Notes under the pieces: model-generated | Seen by the model: the letters and a program-made list of their open reading frames with translations, nothing else | The model's database searches: none | Told to the model about the DNA's origin: nothing | In this document: piece after piece, positions 27,162 through 35,130 of the stretch | Numbering within the stretch: position 1 is the first letter of the stretch | How the letters are laid out: every line of letters begins with the position of its first letter | NCBI RefSeq assembly: GCF_044594925.1 | Contig: NZ_CP138991.1 | Coordinates: 3,906,001 to 3,970,000 of the forward strand | Reading direction: 5' to 3' | Source: Maribacter sp044594925 | Lineage (GTDB): Bacteria; Bacteroidota; Bacteroidia; Flavobacteriales; Flavobacteriaceae | DNA length: 64,000 bases | Translations under genes and position numbers: made by a program

Positions 27162-27674
27162 CTAACACCCGTTACAAGCAAGTATAAGAGATGATATCGT
27201 CGAAGTCATTGTATTAAATCCTTCTCCCGCAGCAGAGAACGTAGCCTTCAGTTCTGTGTATTTTTGACCGCTAGCTTCAGTATATCCAGTAATAATTACA
27301 GTGCCAGCTGCCCCTTTAAGATTAAAACTATCACTTTCATATTCTATGGTGGCGTAAACTGATTCAGAGGTGGCACCTACAGGTATTCTGTTGTCCTCTG
27401 CAAAGGCTTTAAAAGAGTCGTCATTATCAACCAAGGTTATTTTTAAATTGCCACTACCACCTGCGGTTCCCGTTATGGTTAAGGTGCTCGTATTGCTTGA
27501 TCCGTAAGGTTTTGATACGGTCGCCACTATATTTTCTACTACAAATCCCGCACCATTAGAAAAGGCAAGTGCAATGCTGCCTTGCTCTGGTAGATTTGAT
27601 GTGCCATTTTCATCTTTAGAACATGAAAATGTGATGATGAATGTAAGTAAAATGAGTACTCGGAATGATTTCAT
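27162..27674 (-). CDS. Hypothetical lipoprotein
   Basis: 170 residues with a lipobox at Cys18 (ITFSCSKD) followed by a probably all-beta domain rich in Thr, Ser and Gly (for example STLTITGTAGGSGNLKITLVDNDD). The C-terminus ends with a Cys pair, ILACNGC. No family is recognised. It is the first gene behind regulon promoter C and likely co-transcribed with the serine hydrolase. The UTR is about 20 nt. Confidence 0.75.
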   Translation of the reverse strand: MKSFRVLILLTFIITFSCSKDENGTSNLPEQGSIALAFSNGAGFVVENIVATVSKPYGSSNTSTLTITGTAGGSGNLKITLVDNDDSFKAFAEDNRIPVGATSESVYATIEYESDSFNLKGAAGTVIITGYTEASGQKYTELKATFSAAGEGFNTMTSTISSLILACNGC

Positions 27675-27692
27675 AATTAAGATTGTTTTTAA

Positions 27693-27732
27693 GGTTATAC
27701 TACTACATAGAGTATTTCAAAAAATGTCATCA
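27693..27732 (-). promoter_or_regulatory. Regulon promoter C (TGATGACATTT type)
   Basis: On the minus strand: TGATGACATTT (27732-27722), an 11-nt spacer (27721-27711), then CTATGTAGTAGTATAACC (27710-27693). The start codon is 19 bp further. It shares 16 consecutive bases of the downstream box with promoter B. Confidence 0.83.
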
Positions 27733-27742
27733 ACTTTTTTAT

Positions 27743-27778
27743 TGATGACATTTCTTGTCTTTTTCGATGGATGAGTAA
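27743..27778 (+). promoter_or_regulatory. Regulon promoter D (TGATGACATTT type), divergent
   Basis: TGATGACATTT (27743-27753), an 11-nt spacer (27754-27764), then CGATGGATGAGTAA (27765-27778). It is 10 bp from the opposed 11-mer of promoter C and points at a region without a protein gene that ends in strong hairpins. Confidence 0.75.
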
Positions 27779-27925
27779 ATTGAAGAAAAGAGTATTTCAA
27801 GAAAGCAATCTTTTGCCTTTTATAATACAGTGCTTTTTTAAGAATGAATTGAGTTAGTTGAGGTGTCGTTATTTCGGGGGAACTATAACGACATCGGAGA
27901 AAGGCCGGTAGTACCGGCCTTTTTG
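27779..27925 (+). ncRNA. Candidate small RNA of the sigma regulon
   Basis: About 147 nt between promoter D and a strong terminator. No ORF of useful length: ATGs are followed within two codons by stops. The 3' part folds into TGTCGTTAT/ATAACGACA (27864-27872 with 27885-27893) and then the terminator stem. By analogy with sigma-E-dependent small RNAs it may down-regulate envelope proteins. Expression is not proven. The hairpins may instead serve the convergent CHAT gene. Confidence 0.5.
27901..27925 (+). terminator. Strong bidirectional terminator
   Basis: AAGGCCGGTA (27901-27910) and TACCGGCCTT (27912-27921) form a near-perfect GC-rich stem followed by TTTTG on the plus strand. It also lies 27 bp past the stop of the convergent CHAT gene. 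Confidence 0.85.
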
Positions 27926-27951
27926 TATGTTCTATATTTAAACAGAAAAAA

Positions 27952-30900
27952 TTAAGGAGTGCAAGCTTTATTTTTTAAAAATATGCCAAGAAGAATTAAA
28001 GCTAAAATCCCTAGAATCCAATAGAGCCAATTAGTCGCATCAGCTACATTTATGGGGTTTGTATCTCCCATTAATACTAAACCTGCCCAGTATTGTGGTG
28101 CTAGGGTTCGACCCTCGGTGTTCTTAATATAATCCAGTTTCGCAAGTTGTAAAGCTTCGTCTTTAGGTTTGCCCAACTTAATATAACCGTAAAACGACTC
28201 GATAATTTCTGCACTAGAACGTTCATCTACTTTCCAAAGACTGGTTAATATACTCTCACTACCGGCATAATTAAAGGCATGGGCTAGTGAAATCATTCCC
28301 TCTCCTGGTTGATAAGTGGGTTTGCCGGTTTCACATGCAGTTAGGATTGCTAGGTTGGCATTTAAGCTGGTATTATATATTTCATAGGTATACAAAGATC
28401 CGTCTTCTGAGGAAGCTTGACTAACATCTTTGGCAAAAATTAATCGCGATAATTCCGGACTAACATTATTTGATTCGGCGTGTGTGCCGATGTGAATAAT
28501 CTTGTGCTCGCTAGCGTTTTGCTTAAAAATTTGTTCCGTTGAATTTTGGTTTATAAAATAATCGCCATTAAAATTTTCTCCAAAGCTTTTAGCCAGATTT
28601 ACATTAAAAGGTTGTTGTAGTAATTTCAGATATGCCCTATCAATTTGAAGGGTATCTGAAATTGCGATTTTGTAATCCTCTTTCATACCATCATTAAACT
28701 CAGGTGCAAAACCTACAAAACTATTTTCATATATCTTGGAGTTGGTGTCTGGTGCTAATAAGTACAAACTGTAATTGTATGAAATGGTATGTTTTGCCAA
28801 TAGGCTTTGAGTGCATAGTGCTTTGAACGTCTCTATTTTAGTAGGAGTAAGGGTCTCAAAACTTAAATTGTATAAAGCCCCATCAGGAAAAATGATTACA
28901 TTTTTGGTGTTTATTACTGTCTCTAATGGTTTCCATAATTTGTTGTAAAGCGTATGTAAATTGTTTGCTGTAGCTACAACGTCTGATTGGTTTTCTCCTA
29001 AATCAGCAATTAGTTTTTTTACATCGGCGTAATCCAAAGGAATTAGTTTTTCATTTTCTTTAGATATTACATAGGCATATAACCTTTCGTCAGCAAAAAA
29101 GTATCGTACTGCAGTAGTACCTTTATCTATTTGCTCTTGAATATTTTCTAAGGATTTCCCTATAGTCGCATAACGCATTTTATGGTACTTAGGATATGTG
29201 GTTTGCAATGAATCTAAAAAAGTATTCCATTTTTTTTTGGCATCAAGAAGTTTATTTAATGTGTCTTCAGTCGCCTGTTCAGGATCTATATTGAGCGCTT
29301 TTCGAAGTTCATTTTCTCTGGCTAAAACAGGTTGAGGAATATTGGAAAAGGCAATGGCGTCATTAATATTTAATCGAACTCTGATTTTGTTGTATAAAGC
29401 GGACTCATGTAAGCTTATCGCTTTATTCAAATAGCGACTATCATTCGTCTTTACGAATAATTCAAGATTAAGTTTTTTGTCAAAATCAAAAATTTCTTTA
29501 TTGTTTTCTAATAAAATGTTTACGCTTTCCGCAGAACTAATAACAGATTTCCGAGCCTCCAAAATTTGAATGCCTTCATCCAATTGGGCTACTAAATTAT
29601 GCAGTAATGTGGTGTCTTTTTTTGTGGCTAAGTAATATTTCGCTTGTGTATTTAATAAAACAATTTCTGCTTTTTTCTCTTCAAAATACAACTTGTCATA
29701 CCCTTTTGAAAAAGATTTATCATTGTAAATTTTTAGGCTTTTTTCGCACCATTTTAGTACTTCTTGGTATTCTTTTAATTCATAGTTTACCTTAGCCAAC
29801 GAATTTATCAGAAGGTTTGTTTGATAGGTATCAGGGCCGTTTTCTTTTAAGATGTAGTTGTAAGCTTTATTAACTTTGCCAATAGCTTTTTCTTTAAAGC
29901 CTAACTCGGCATAGATAATACCCATATTCATCGATTGATATAATCTGTTCGAGTCATATTCTCCAGGGTTAAATTTCTCATAGTGCGAGTCACTTTCCTC
30001 GTAATATTCTAGTGCTTTTTCTAATGCGTTTGTTTCGTAAGCATGATTTCCAAAATCATTGTATAGGTACGCACGTAATTGTTCGTTGTCTTTGGTCATA
30101 CCATCCAAACACCTTTCTGATTCTTTTAAAAAATGTAAAGCCTTTGTGAACTCCCTTTTAGCTATTTTTACTTCTGCCATTCCTAGGGTGACGTAAAAAT
30201 ACTCGTCCTGATTGCTGTCGAAATTTTTCTGAGCGAAGTCATAAGCCAATACTAAAATATTATCAGAACGGTCGTAATCGCCCAAATCAAAATGAAGACT
30301 AGATAAGTTAACATAACCGAGTACTAAATTGCGTTTTACCCGAGTTGCCTGCGGATGATTAGGTGCCTTTTTTAAAAATTTTTGATTTAGTCTTTGGGAT
30401 TCTTCTTCATATTTTGAAGCTTTTACATGTTCTCCTTTATTTAGATTTATGAGGAATAAGTTACCATAAATAGCAGCGGGTAAATACAATTTGCTCTCTA
30501 CATTATCCTCTAAATTAGGAATATATTGAAGCGCACTTTCAAAATAATATTGTGCACTATCTTGCTTTGTGGAAAAAAACATAACACCACCCATTAAATT
30601 AAGAACACGAGCAGTTATGGTATAAGGTTCGCCTTTTTTTGCTAGAATTCGATCGTTGGCACTTCTGATGTGGGTTTCTAAGGCTTCAATATTGCCTGTT
30701 CTCAAAGCATAATCGCCTAGGTAGTATTCAGAATTTATAAGCAATTCTTCATCTGAAACTTTTTGTGCTAATGCATGGGCTTCGCCTGCAAGGTCAAAAG
30801 CAGCAGCAGGTTCGCCTAACTCAAAATACAGTTTTGATAGTTCTATATTTAGTTTACTCTGGGTAGCGAGACTACTATTATTTTGATTGATTGCATCCGC

Positions 30901-31170
30901 TAGGGTTTTGGCCGATTCGATAGAATTTTTAGAACGTATTTCAATACGACCTAATGGTAGAACATAGCTCACCAAGCTATCGAAATTTTTGGCACTTTTT
31001 AATGCTAATATTTGTTTAGATATTTCGCTTTGAGCCCCATTAATACTGTCTGAAAGTATCAGCTCATTAATAATATCAACACCTTTTTCAGGTGGGCTTT
31101 GAGCAAAGGTGTTTGAAACAGTTAGTAAACAAATAAATAGGTAAAGTGTACTTTTTAAATAATGCCCCAT
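27952..31170 (-). CDS. Membrane-anchored TPR-CHAT caspase-like protease
   Basis: 1072 residues. The signal peptide is about 1-23 (ending FAQ). Numerous tetratricopeptide-like helical repeats cover about 60-560 (for example YYESALQYI, ALEYYEESDSHYEKF), followed by a linker and then a CHAT domain (about 700-1040). The predicted catalytic dyad is His897 (HIGTHAES) and Cys946 (LTACETG). The family block SLAHAFNYAGSESILTSLWKVDE follows, and the end APQYWAGLVLMGD is typical. A C-terminal TM helix (about 1048-1065) and a short tail anchor it, so the protease domain should face the periplasm. It is the last gene of a three-gene operon (9-bp gap) with the ECF sigma factor and TM-TPR protein. The natural hypothesis is cleavage of the anti-sigma factor or another envelope target. 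Confidence 0.88.
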   Translation of the reverse strand: MGHYLKSTLYLFICLLTVSNTFAQSPPEKGVDIINELILSDSINGAQSEISKQILALKSAKNFDSLVSYVLPLGRIEIRSKNSIESAKTLADAINQNNSSLATQSKLNIELSKLYFELGEPAAAFDLAGEAHALAQKVSDEELLINSEYYLGDYALRTGNIEALETHIRSANDRILAKKGEPYTITARVLNLMGGVMFFSTKQDSAQYYFESALQYIPNLEDNVESKLYLPAAIYGNLFLINLNKGEHVKASKYEEESQRLNQKFLKKAPNHPQATRVKRNLVLGYVNLSSLHFDLGDYDRSDNILVLAYDFAQKNFDSNQDEYFYVTLGMAEVKIAKREFTKALHFLKESERCLDGMTKDNEQLRAYLYNDFGNHAYETNALEKALEYYEESDSHYEKFNPGEYDSNRLYQSMNMGIIYAELGFKEKAIGKVNKAYNYILKENGPDTYQTNLLINSLAKVNYELKEYQEVLKWCEKSLKIYNDKSFSKGYDKLYFEEKKAEIVLLNTQAKYYLATKKDTTLLHNLVAQLDEGIQILEARKSVISSAESVNILLENNKEIFDFDKKLNLELFVKTNDSRYLNKAISLHESALYNKIRVRLNINDAIAFSNIPQPVLARENELRKALNIDPEQATEDTLNKLLDAKKKWNTFLDSLQTTYPKYHKMRYATIGKSLENIQEQIDKGTTAVRYFFADERLYAYVISKENEKLIPLDYADVKKLIADLGENQSDVVATANNLHTLYNKLWKPLETVINTKNVIIFPDGALYNLSFETLTPTKIETFKALCTQSLLAKHTISYNYSLYLLAPDTNSKIYENSFVGFAPEFNDGMKEDYKIAISDTLQIDRAYLKLLQQPFNVNLAKSFGENFNGDYFINQNSTEQIFKQNASEHKIIHIGTHAESNNVSPELSRLIFAKDVSQASSEDGSLYTYEIYNTSLNANLAILTACETGKPTYQPGEGMISLAHAFNYAGSESILTSLWKVDERSSAEIIESFYGYIKLGKPKDEALQLAKLDYIKNTEGRTLAPQYWAGLVLMGDTNPINVADATNWLYWILGILALILLGIFLKNKACTP

Positions 31171-31179
31171 AGCATTGGT

Positions 31180-31920
31180 TTAATTGGTTAATTCAGAAAT
31201 TATTTCTTTGCTTTTGGGGGAATTATTGATTTTAAGATTTATTAGTGCGGCTTCGGAATTTTCTTCTTTTAAATAGGCTAATCCCAGATAAAAGTAGGCA
31301 TCCTTTACAAATGCACTCTGCTTATTCGAAACAACTTTAGTAAGATATGCAATAGCAGAAGTCTCTTTATTTTCTGCTAATTGCGCGACACCTAAAAAGT
31401 AATTTAAAGTATCATTCTTGGGTTTATCTTTTAGCAATGCTTCCCATTTTTGAATGGCCAAATTGTATTTTTGATTCTTGTAATCAACCATGGCATCGTC
31501 AAAATCATAGTTGTTGGTGTTACTCATTACCGTTGCCAAACCCCTATCGGGTTCAAAATACTGATTGAAGAGTTTTTCGTTGCTGGGTTGTTGGTTAAAA
31601 AACCAAAAACCGCCAAATAAAATTAAAACAGACGCTGCAATCGAAAGTGTTTTGAAATTCAGTTTAAAAACTTTAGGGTCGTCTGAAGAGATTTGCTTTC
31701 CTTTATCAAAATCTTCGTGAAGAACATTCAATTTATCTTTTAGAACAGCTCTGCGAATACCTGAAAAAATGAAGCGTGTATCATCAACTTGTTGGCGTAG
31801 TTGTTCATCTTCTTCCATTCGCTTTTCAAAAGCTGCTAGTTCTTCTAGTTCCATAGAATTCTTTAGATACCTTTCTATGGTTTCCAATAGGTCTTGTGAT
31901 ATGTTGTTTTCTGTTTCCAA
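31180..31920 (-). CDS. Single-TM TPR protein, probable anti-sigma factor
   Basis: 246 residues. The N-terminal 90 residues are charged and helical (ETIERYLKNSMELEELAAFEKRM followed by DEQLRQQVDD), in the pattern of Bacteroidota anti-sigma domains that begin with a short helix-loop-helix, but without a zinc HxxxCxxC motif. One TM helix spans about 91-108 (TLSIAASVLILFGGFWFF). The periplasmic part has two to three TPR-like repeats (AIQKWEALLKDKPKNDTLNYFLGVAQLAE, AYFYLGLAYLKEENSEAALINL). It lies 9 bp downstream of the sigma gene and 9 bp upstream of the CHAT protease gene. The anti-sigma role is inferred from topology and operon position. Confidence 0.75.
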   Translation of the reverse strand: METENNISQDLLETIERYLKNSMELEELAAFEKRMEEDEQLRQQVDDTRFIFSGIRRAVLKDKLNVLHEDFDKGKQISSDDPKVFKLNFKTLSIAASVLILFGGFWFFNQQPSNEKLFNQYFEPDRGLATVMSNTNNYDFDDAMVDYKNQKYNLAIQKWEALLKDKPKNDTLNYFLGVAQLAENKETSAIAYLTKVVSNKQSAFVKDAYFYLGLAYLKEENSEAALINLKINNSPKSKEIISELTN

Positions 31921-31929
31921 ATTCGGGGT

Positions 31930-32514
31930 TTAATTTGATGTTAAGACCAATGCACGAAGCTTTTCGATACAACGGTATTTTTTGTTACGGGCCGACGCTT
32001 CGGTAATATTTAATTCGAATGCGATTTCCCTAAGCGATTTCTCCTCATAGTAAAAGACTGCAAGTATTTTTTTACAGCCTTCCCCAATTTCATTGAAGTT
32101 TGCCATGACTTTTGCTAAATTTTCTGTCATGCTGTCTTCATGGGAGTCAGTTTCAATTTCTGTTTCAATTTTATGCTCAACCGCTTCTAAACCATTTGTT
32201 TTTTTGAAGCGCGATGATTTTAAAAAATCCAACCATTTGTTTTTAGCTATGGTATAGAGATACCCGTTCAATGCGGTTTTGTTTTTTGGAACAAATTTAT
32301 TGTTCTGCACATTTTCCCAAACTGCAATAAATGCTTCTTGATAGATGTCTTTTGCCTGTTCCATAGAGCCGCTATTTTCAATGATGTACTTTTCTGTCTT
32401 GTAATAGTTTTCTTGGTACAACAAATCAAGTGCATTTTCGTCATTGGACTTAATCGCCTTAACCAATTCCTCTTGTTGTAAATATTTTTCGGTAAGTGTA
32501 TCTTTCTTCGGCAT
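31930..32514 (-). CDS. ECF-type RNA polymerase sigma factor
   Basis: 194 residues. Region 2 is seen as AKDIYQEAFIAVWENVQNN followed by LNGYLYTIAKNKWLDFLKSS, and region 4 as KILAVFYYEEKSLREIAFELNITEASARNKKYRCIEKLR. This is the size and layout of an extracytoplasmic-function sigma factor. It heads the operon with the TM-TPR and CHAT genes. Upstream is no copy of the TGATGACATTT promoter, only a near -7 box (TATCTTTC), so it is probably expressed by the housekeeping sigma and controlled post-translationally. It is the best candidate to recognise the five conserved promoters around it. Confidence 0.92.
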   Translation of the reverse strand: MPKKDTLTEKYLQQEELVKAIKSNDENALDLLYQENYYKTEKYIIENSGSMEQAKDIYQEAFIAVWENVQNNKFVPKNKTALNGYLYTIAKNKWLDFLKSSRFKKTNGLEAVEHKIETEIETDSHEDSMTENLAKVMANFNEIGEGCKKILAVFYYEEKSLREIAFELNITEASARNKKYRCIEKLRALVLTSN

Positions 32515-32685
32515 TGTTGGTAGTAGTCCAAGGAAAGATACACAATTAATGTTAATGTATTTGCCAGTATATTCTCACTCTAGAGTTACGGTTAATTGAC
32601 CAACAGCGCGAATGGAAGATGCTTCACCAAGGCTGTTTGCATAATAGACATTACAGATATTTATACACCCGAACCCAAAACCGAG

Positions 32686-32918
32686 TTAAAAATCACCATC
32701 AATGATTATACTATTCCCATTACTATCCGTCCGGTCGACTCCATCATTTGGATATTGGGTCGAATCATTGTTCCATCTCCATCATCTTTAGGGTCATGCT
32801 CTTTCGAATCACTTTGTTCAAAATCTATCTTTTGCGCCATAGGCTCATCATCCTTGCCGCATCCTAGATTGAGTAAAAAGGCACACAGTATTAAAAGTGT
32901 AATTATTTTAATTTTCAT
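32686..32918 (-). pseudogene. Small Asp-rich lipoprotein with probable frameshift
   Basis: From MKIKIITLL (32918) the frame gives a lipobox LNLGCGKD and an acidic stretch ending DDGDG, then turns into an unlikely tail (MIRPNIQMMESTGRIV) with a stop at 32706. Adding one base in the GGAACAATG run restores an Asp/Asn-rich continuation (NNDSTQYPNDGVDRTDSNG and IIIDGDF) ending at 32686. That composition fits the upstream part and the Asp tail of the 22180 lipoprotein. I read it as a one-base deletion, mutation or sequencing error. It follows the 33166 gene by 23-30 bp and is probably co-transcribed from promoter E. Confidence 0.5.
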
Positions 32919-32947
32919 CATCATTTAAAATTTTAATATTGTGATGT

Positions 32948-33166
32948 TTACTTTTGTATGGTTGTTTTGGTCCAACTTTGGCTGTTTACACTATTGTCCA
33001 TATTGGGGTCATAGTTGTAATTGTTAGATGTGATGTATTCTCCATTTGAATTAATCCAATATTCAGTTTCGCCAGACGCTACTTGATATGAGCGACCTAA
33101 GTCTCTATATGAAAAAATCAGTATGCTTACAACAAGACATAATAAGAAGATGACTGAATTTTTCAT
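32948..33166 (-). CDS. Small secreted protein with YDPN-type C-terminal motif
   Basis: 72 residues. An N-terminal hydrophobic signal or anchor (SVIFLLCLVVSILIFSY) is followed by YWINSNGEYITSNNYNYDPN and a SVNSQSW segment. The tail matches the C-terminus of the 392-residue lipoprotein at 23217 (GEYMGTDDVNYDPNLDPSVN). Both carry the same promoter type. Function unknown. The shared motif may be a recognition or surface-retention tag. Regulon promoter E lies 30 bp upstream. Confidence 0.7.
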   Translation of the reverse strand: MKNSVIFLLCLVVSILIFSYRDLGRSYQVASGETEYWINSNGEYITSNNYNYDPNMDNSVNSQSWTKTTIQK

Positions 33167-33188
33167 GGTATCAATTTTGTTCGTTTCT

Positions 33189-33222
33189 GACTAGACATAG
33201 AAACAAAAAAGAAATGTCATCA
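33189..33222 (-). promoter_or_regulatory. Regulon promoter E (TGATGACATTT type)
   Basis: On the minus strand: TGATGACATTT (33222-33212), an 11-nt spacer, then CTATGTCTAGTC (33200-33189). It reads toward the small secreted protein and the Asp-rich lipoprotein, away from era. Confidence 0.78.
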
Positions 33223-33253
33223 AAAACTTATTCCTTAATACTACCTTTGTTGA

Positions 33254-34141
33254 ATGGAAAGCAATCATAAAGCCGGATTCGTTAACATCATAGGAAACCC
33301 CAATGTTGGAAAATCTACCCTAATGAACGCATTTGTAGGGGAGAAGTTATCTATAATTACGTCAAAGGCTCAAACCACAAGACATCGCATCCTGGGTATT
33401 GTTAATGGTGATGATTTTCAAGTTATATTGTCTGATACTCCAGGTATTATTAAACCAGCATACGACCTACAATCTTCTATGATGAATTTTGTAAAATCTG
33501 CATTTGAAGATGCGGATATTTTAATTTATATGGTAGAAATTGGGGAAAAAGCACTAAAGGACGAAGCTTTTTTTGAAAAGATAAAGAACAGCAAAATTCC
33601 AGTTCTACTTTTGTTGAATAAGGTAGACACTACTACCCAAGAAATTTTAGAAGAACAAGTACAGTATTGGCAAGAGAAACTGCCTACTGTGGAATTACAT
33701 CCTATTTCTGCACTATCTAATTTTAACGTAAAGAATGTTTTTCAACGCATTTTAGAGCTATTGCCAAATGCACCAGCATATTATCCTAAGGACCAATTAA
33801 CCGATAAACCAGAACGTTTCTTTGTAAACGAAACTATTCGGGAGAAAATTCTTATGTACTACAAAAAGGAAATTCCCTATGCTGTTGAGGTAGAAACGGA
33901 AGAGTTCTTTGAAGACGAAAAAATTATCAGGATTCGCTCTGTAATTATGGTAGAGCGCGAAACCCAAAAAGGTATCATTATTGGTCATAAAGGATCGGCT
34001 TTAAAACGTGTTGGGGTCGAATCTAGAAAAGACCTTGAAAAGTTCTTTGATAAACAAGTACATATAGAATTGTATGTGAAAGTGAACAAGAACTGGCGAA
34101 ATGATAGTAGACAGTTAAAGCGGTTTGGTTACAACGGTTAA
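33254..34141 (+). CDS. era: GTPase Era
   Basis: 295-residue ribosome-assembly GTPase acting on 16S rRNA maturation. G1 is GNPNVGKS, G3 is DTPGI, G4 is NKVD and G5 is SAL. The C-terminal KH domain has the family GHKGSALKRVGVESRKDLEKFF sequence and ends in WRNDSRQLKRFGYNG. Length is normal. The start lies 32 bp from the divergent regulon promoter E, so this gap carries both promoters. Confidence 0.97.
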   Translation: MESNHKAGFVNIIGNPNVGKSTLMNAFVGEKLSIITSKAQTTRHRILGIVNGDDFQVILSDTPGIIKPAYDLQSSMMNFVKSAFEDADILIYMVEIGEKALKDEAFFEKIKNSKIPVLLLLNKVDTTTQEILEEQVQYWQEKLPTVELHPISALSNFNVKNVFQRILELLPNAPAYYPKDQLTDKPERFFVNETIREKILMYYKKEIPYAVEVETEEFFEDEKIIRIRSVIMVERETQKGIIIGHKGSALKRVGVESRKDLEKFFDKQVHIELYVKVNKNWRNDSRQLKRFGYNG

Positions 34142-34261
34142 GTCTCAAAACAGGTAGTTCTGACGAAATGATAAACTAGCTTCACTTGGTTTTTCTTTAA
34201 ACAAATTCGAAAATAATAATACGAAATATTGAAATTTTCTACGCTGGTTAGATAGAATGTC

Positions 34262-34323
34262 TATATTTGTTTTATCGATGAAATGCATTTTTCATCGATA
34301 AAAAACAAAAATCATCGATGAAA
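34262..34323 (+). promoter_or_regulatory. Promoter and ATCGAT palindromes before acyltransferase gene
   Basis: A -7 box TATATTTG (34262-34269) is followed by a 13-bp inverted repeat, TTTATCGATGAAA (34271-34283) with TTTCATCGATAAA (34290-34302). A third site, TCATCGATGAAA (34312-34323), overlaps the start codon at 34318. This looks like an operator or a leader hairpin that could block translation. Confidence 0.6.
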
Positions 34324-35043
34324 TACAAGAATAGAAAAAATATTGTAATTGTTGGAGCCTCAGGTCATGGAGCTGTAGTTCTTGATTGTATTGAGAAAGA
34401 AGGTAGGTATAATGTGGTTGGATTTATAGATACCTACAAGAAAAAAGGAACGAAGTTAAACGGTTATACTATATTAGGAAGTGAGTATGATTTGCTTTAT
34501 TTGATGGAGAAATATCAGTTCTCCTCAGGAATTGTTGCAATTGGTGATAATTGGGTTAGAAAGATTATGGTGGATCGTTTGCTAAATATAATGCCAAATT
34601 TTGATTTCATTAAAGTGCTCCATCCTACTGCTTCGGTCGGTAAAAATGTAACCATTGGAAAAGGTACGGTTCTGATGCCTGGTGCTGTGGTAAATTCAAA
34701 TTCTTCGATTGGCGACTTTTGCATTTTAAATACGAACGCTTCATTGGGACATGATGGTACAATAGATGATTTTTCTAGTTTTGCACCTAAAGTATGTACG
34801 GGTGGCAATCTTTCTTTGGGTAAATATTCCGCTATTTGTTTGGGAGCTAACGTGATTGATAATATAACTATCGGCCAGCATACCGTTATTGGTTCTGGCG
34901 CTCTAGTTCTTGGAAAGATTGGAAGTAATGTATTGGTTTACGGAGCTCCTGCAAAAGAAATACGTAAAAGGGAAATAGGTGAACCATACATGTCTGGGGG
35001 TAAAAAAGCTTCGTCGGTTATTTCCTTGGTTTCAGGAGACTAA
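34318..35043 (+). CDS. NeuD/PglD-like sugar O-acyltransferase
   Basis: 241 residues. The N-terminal Rossmann-like part opens with NIVIVGASGHGAVVLDCIE, the mark of the NeuD/PglD acyltransferase group. From about residue 100 there is a left-handed beta-helix of hexapeptide repeats (VTIGKGTVLMPGAVVNSNSSIGDFCILNTNASLGHD and following), where His in LGHD is the expected catalytic base. It likely acetylates a nucleotide sugar for cell-surface glycan. It stands alone between era and der, preceded by an unusual palindromic leader. Confidence 0.88.
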   Translation: MKYKNRKNIVIVGASGHGAVVLDCIEKEGRYNVVGFIDTYKKKGTKLNGYTILGSEYDLLYLMEKYQFSSGIVAIGDNWVRKIMVDRLLNIMPNFDFIKVLHPTASVGKNVTIGKGTVLMPGAVVNSNSSIGDFCILNTNASLGHDGTIDDFSSFAPKVCTGGNLSLGKYSAICLGANVIDNITIGQHTVIGSGALVLGKIGSNVLVYGAPAKEIRKREIGEPYMSGGKKASSVISLVSGD

Positions 35044-35130
35044 TATTTATTACCACAGTTTAAGATATCTTATCCAATCTTAACTTAAGGTAAATTCTTA
35101 TGTACTACCTTTGCAGCCAAATTCAGAGGT

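Noticed and set aside
34230..34269. Possible second Era-operon gene between era and the acyltransferase
   Set aside because: No frame of useful length. The stretch is explained by a promoter and palindromes.
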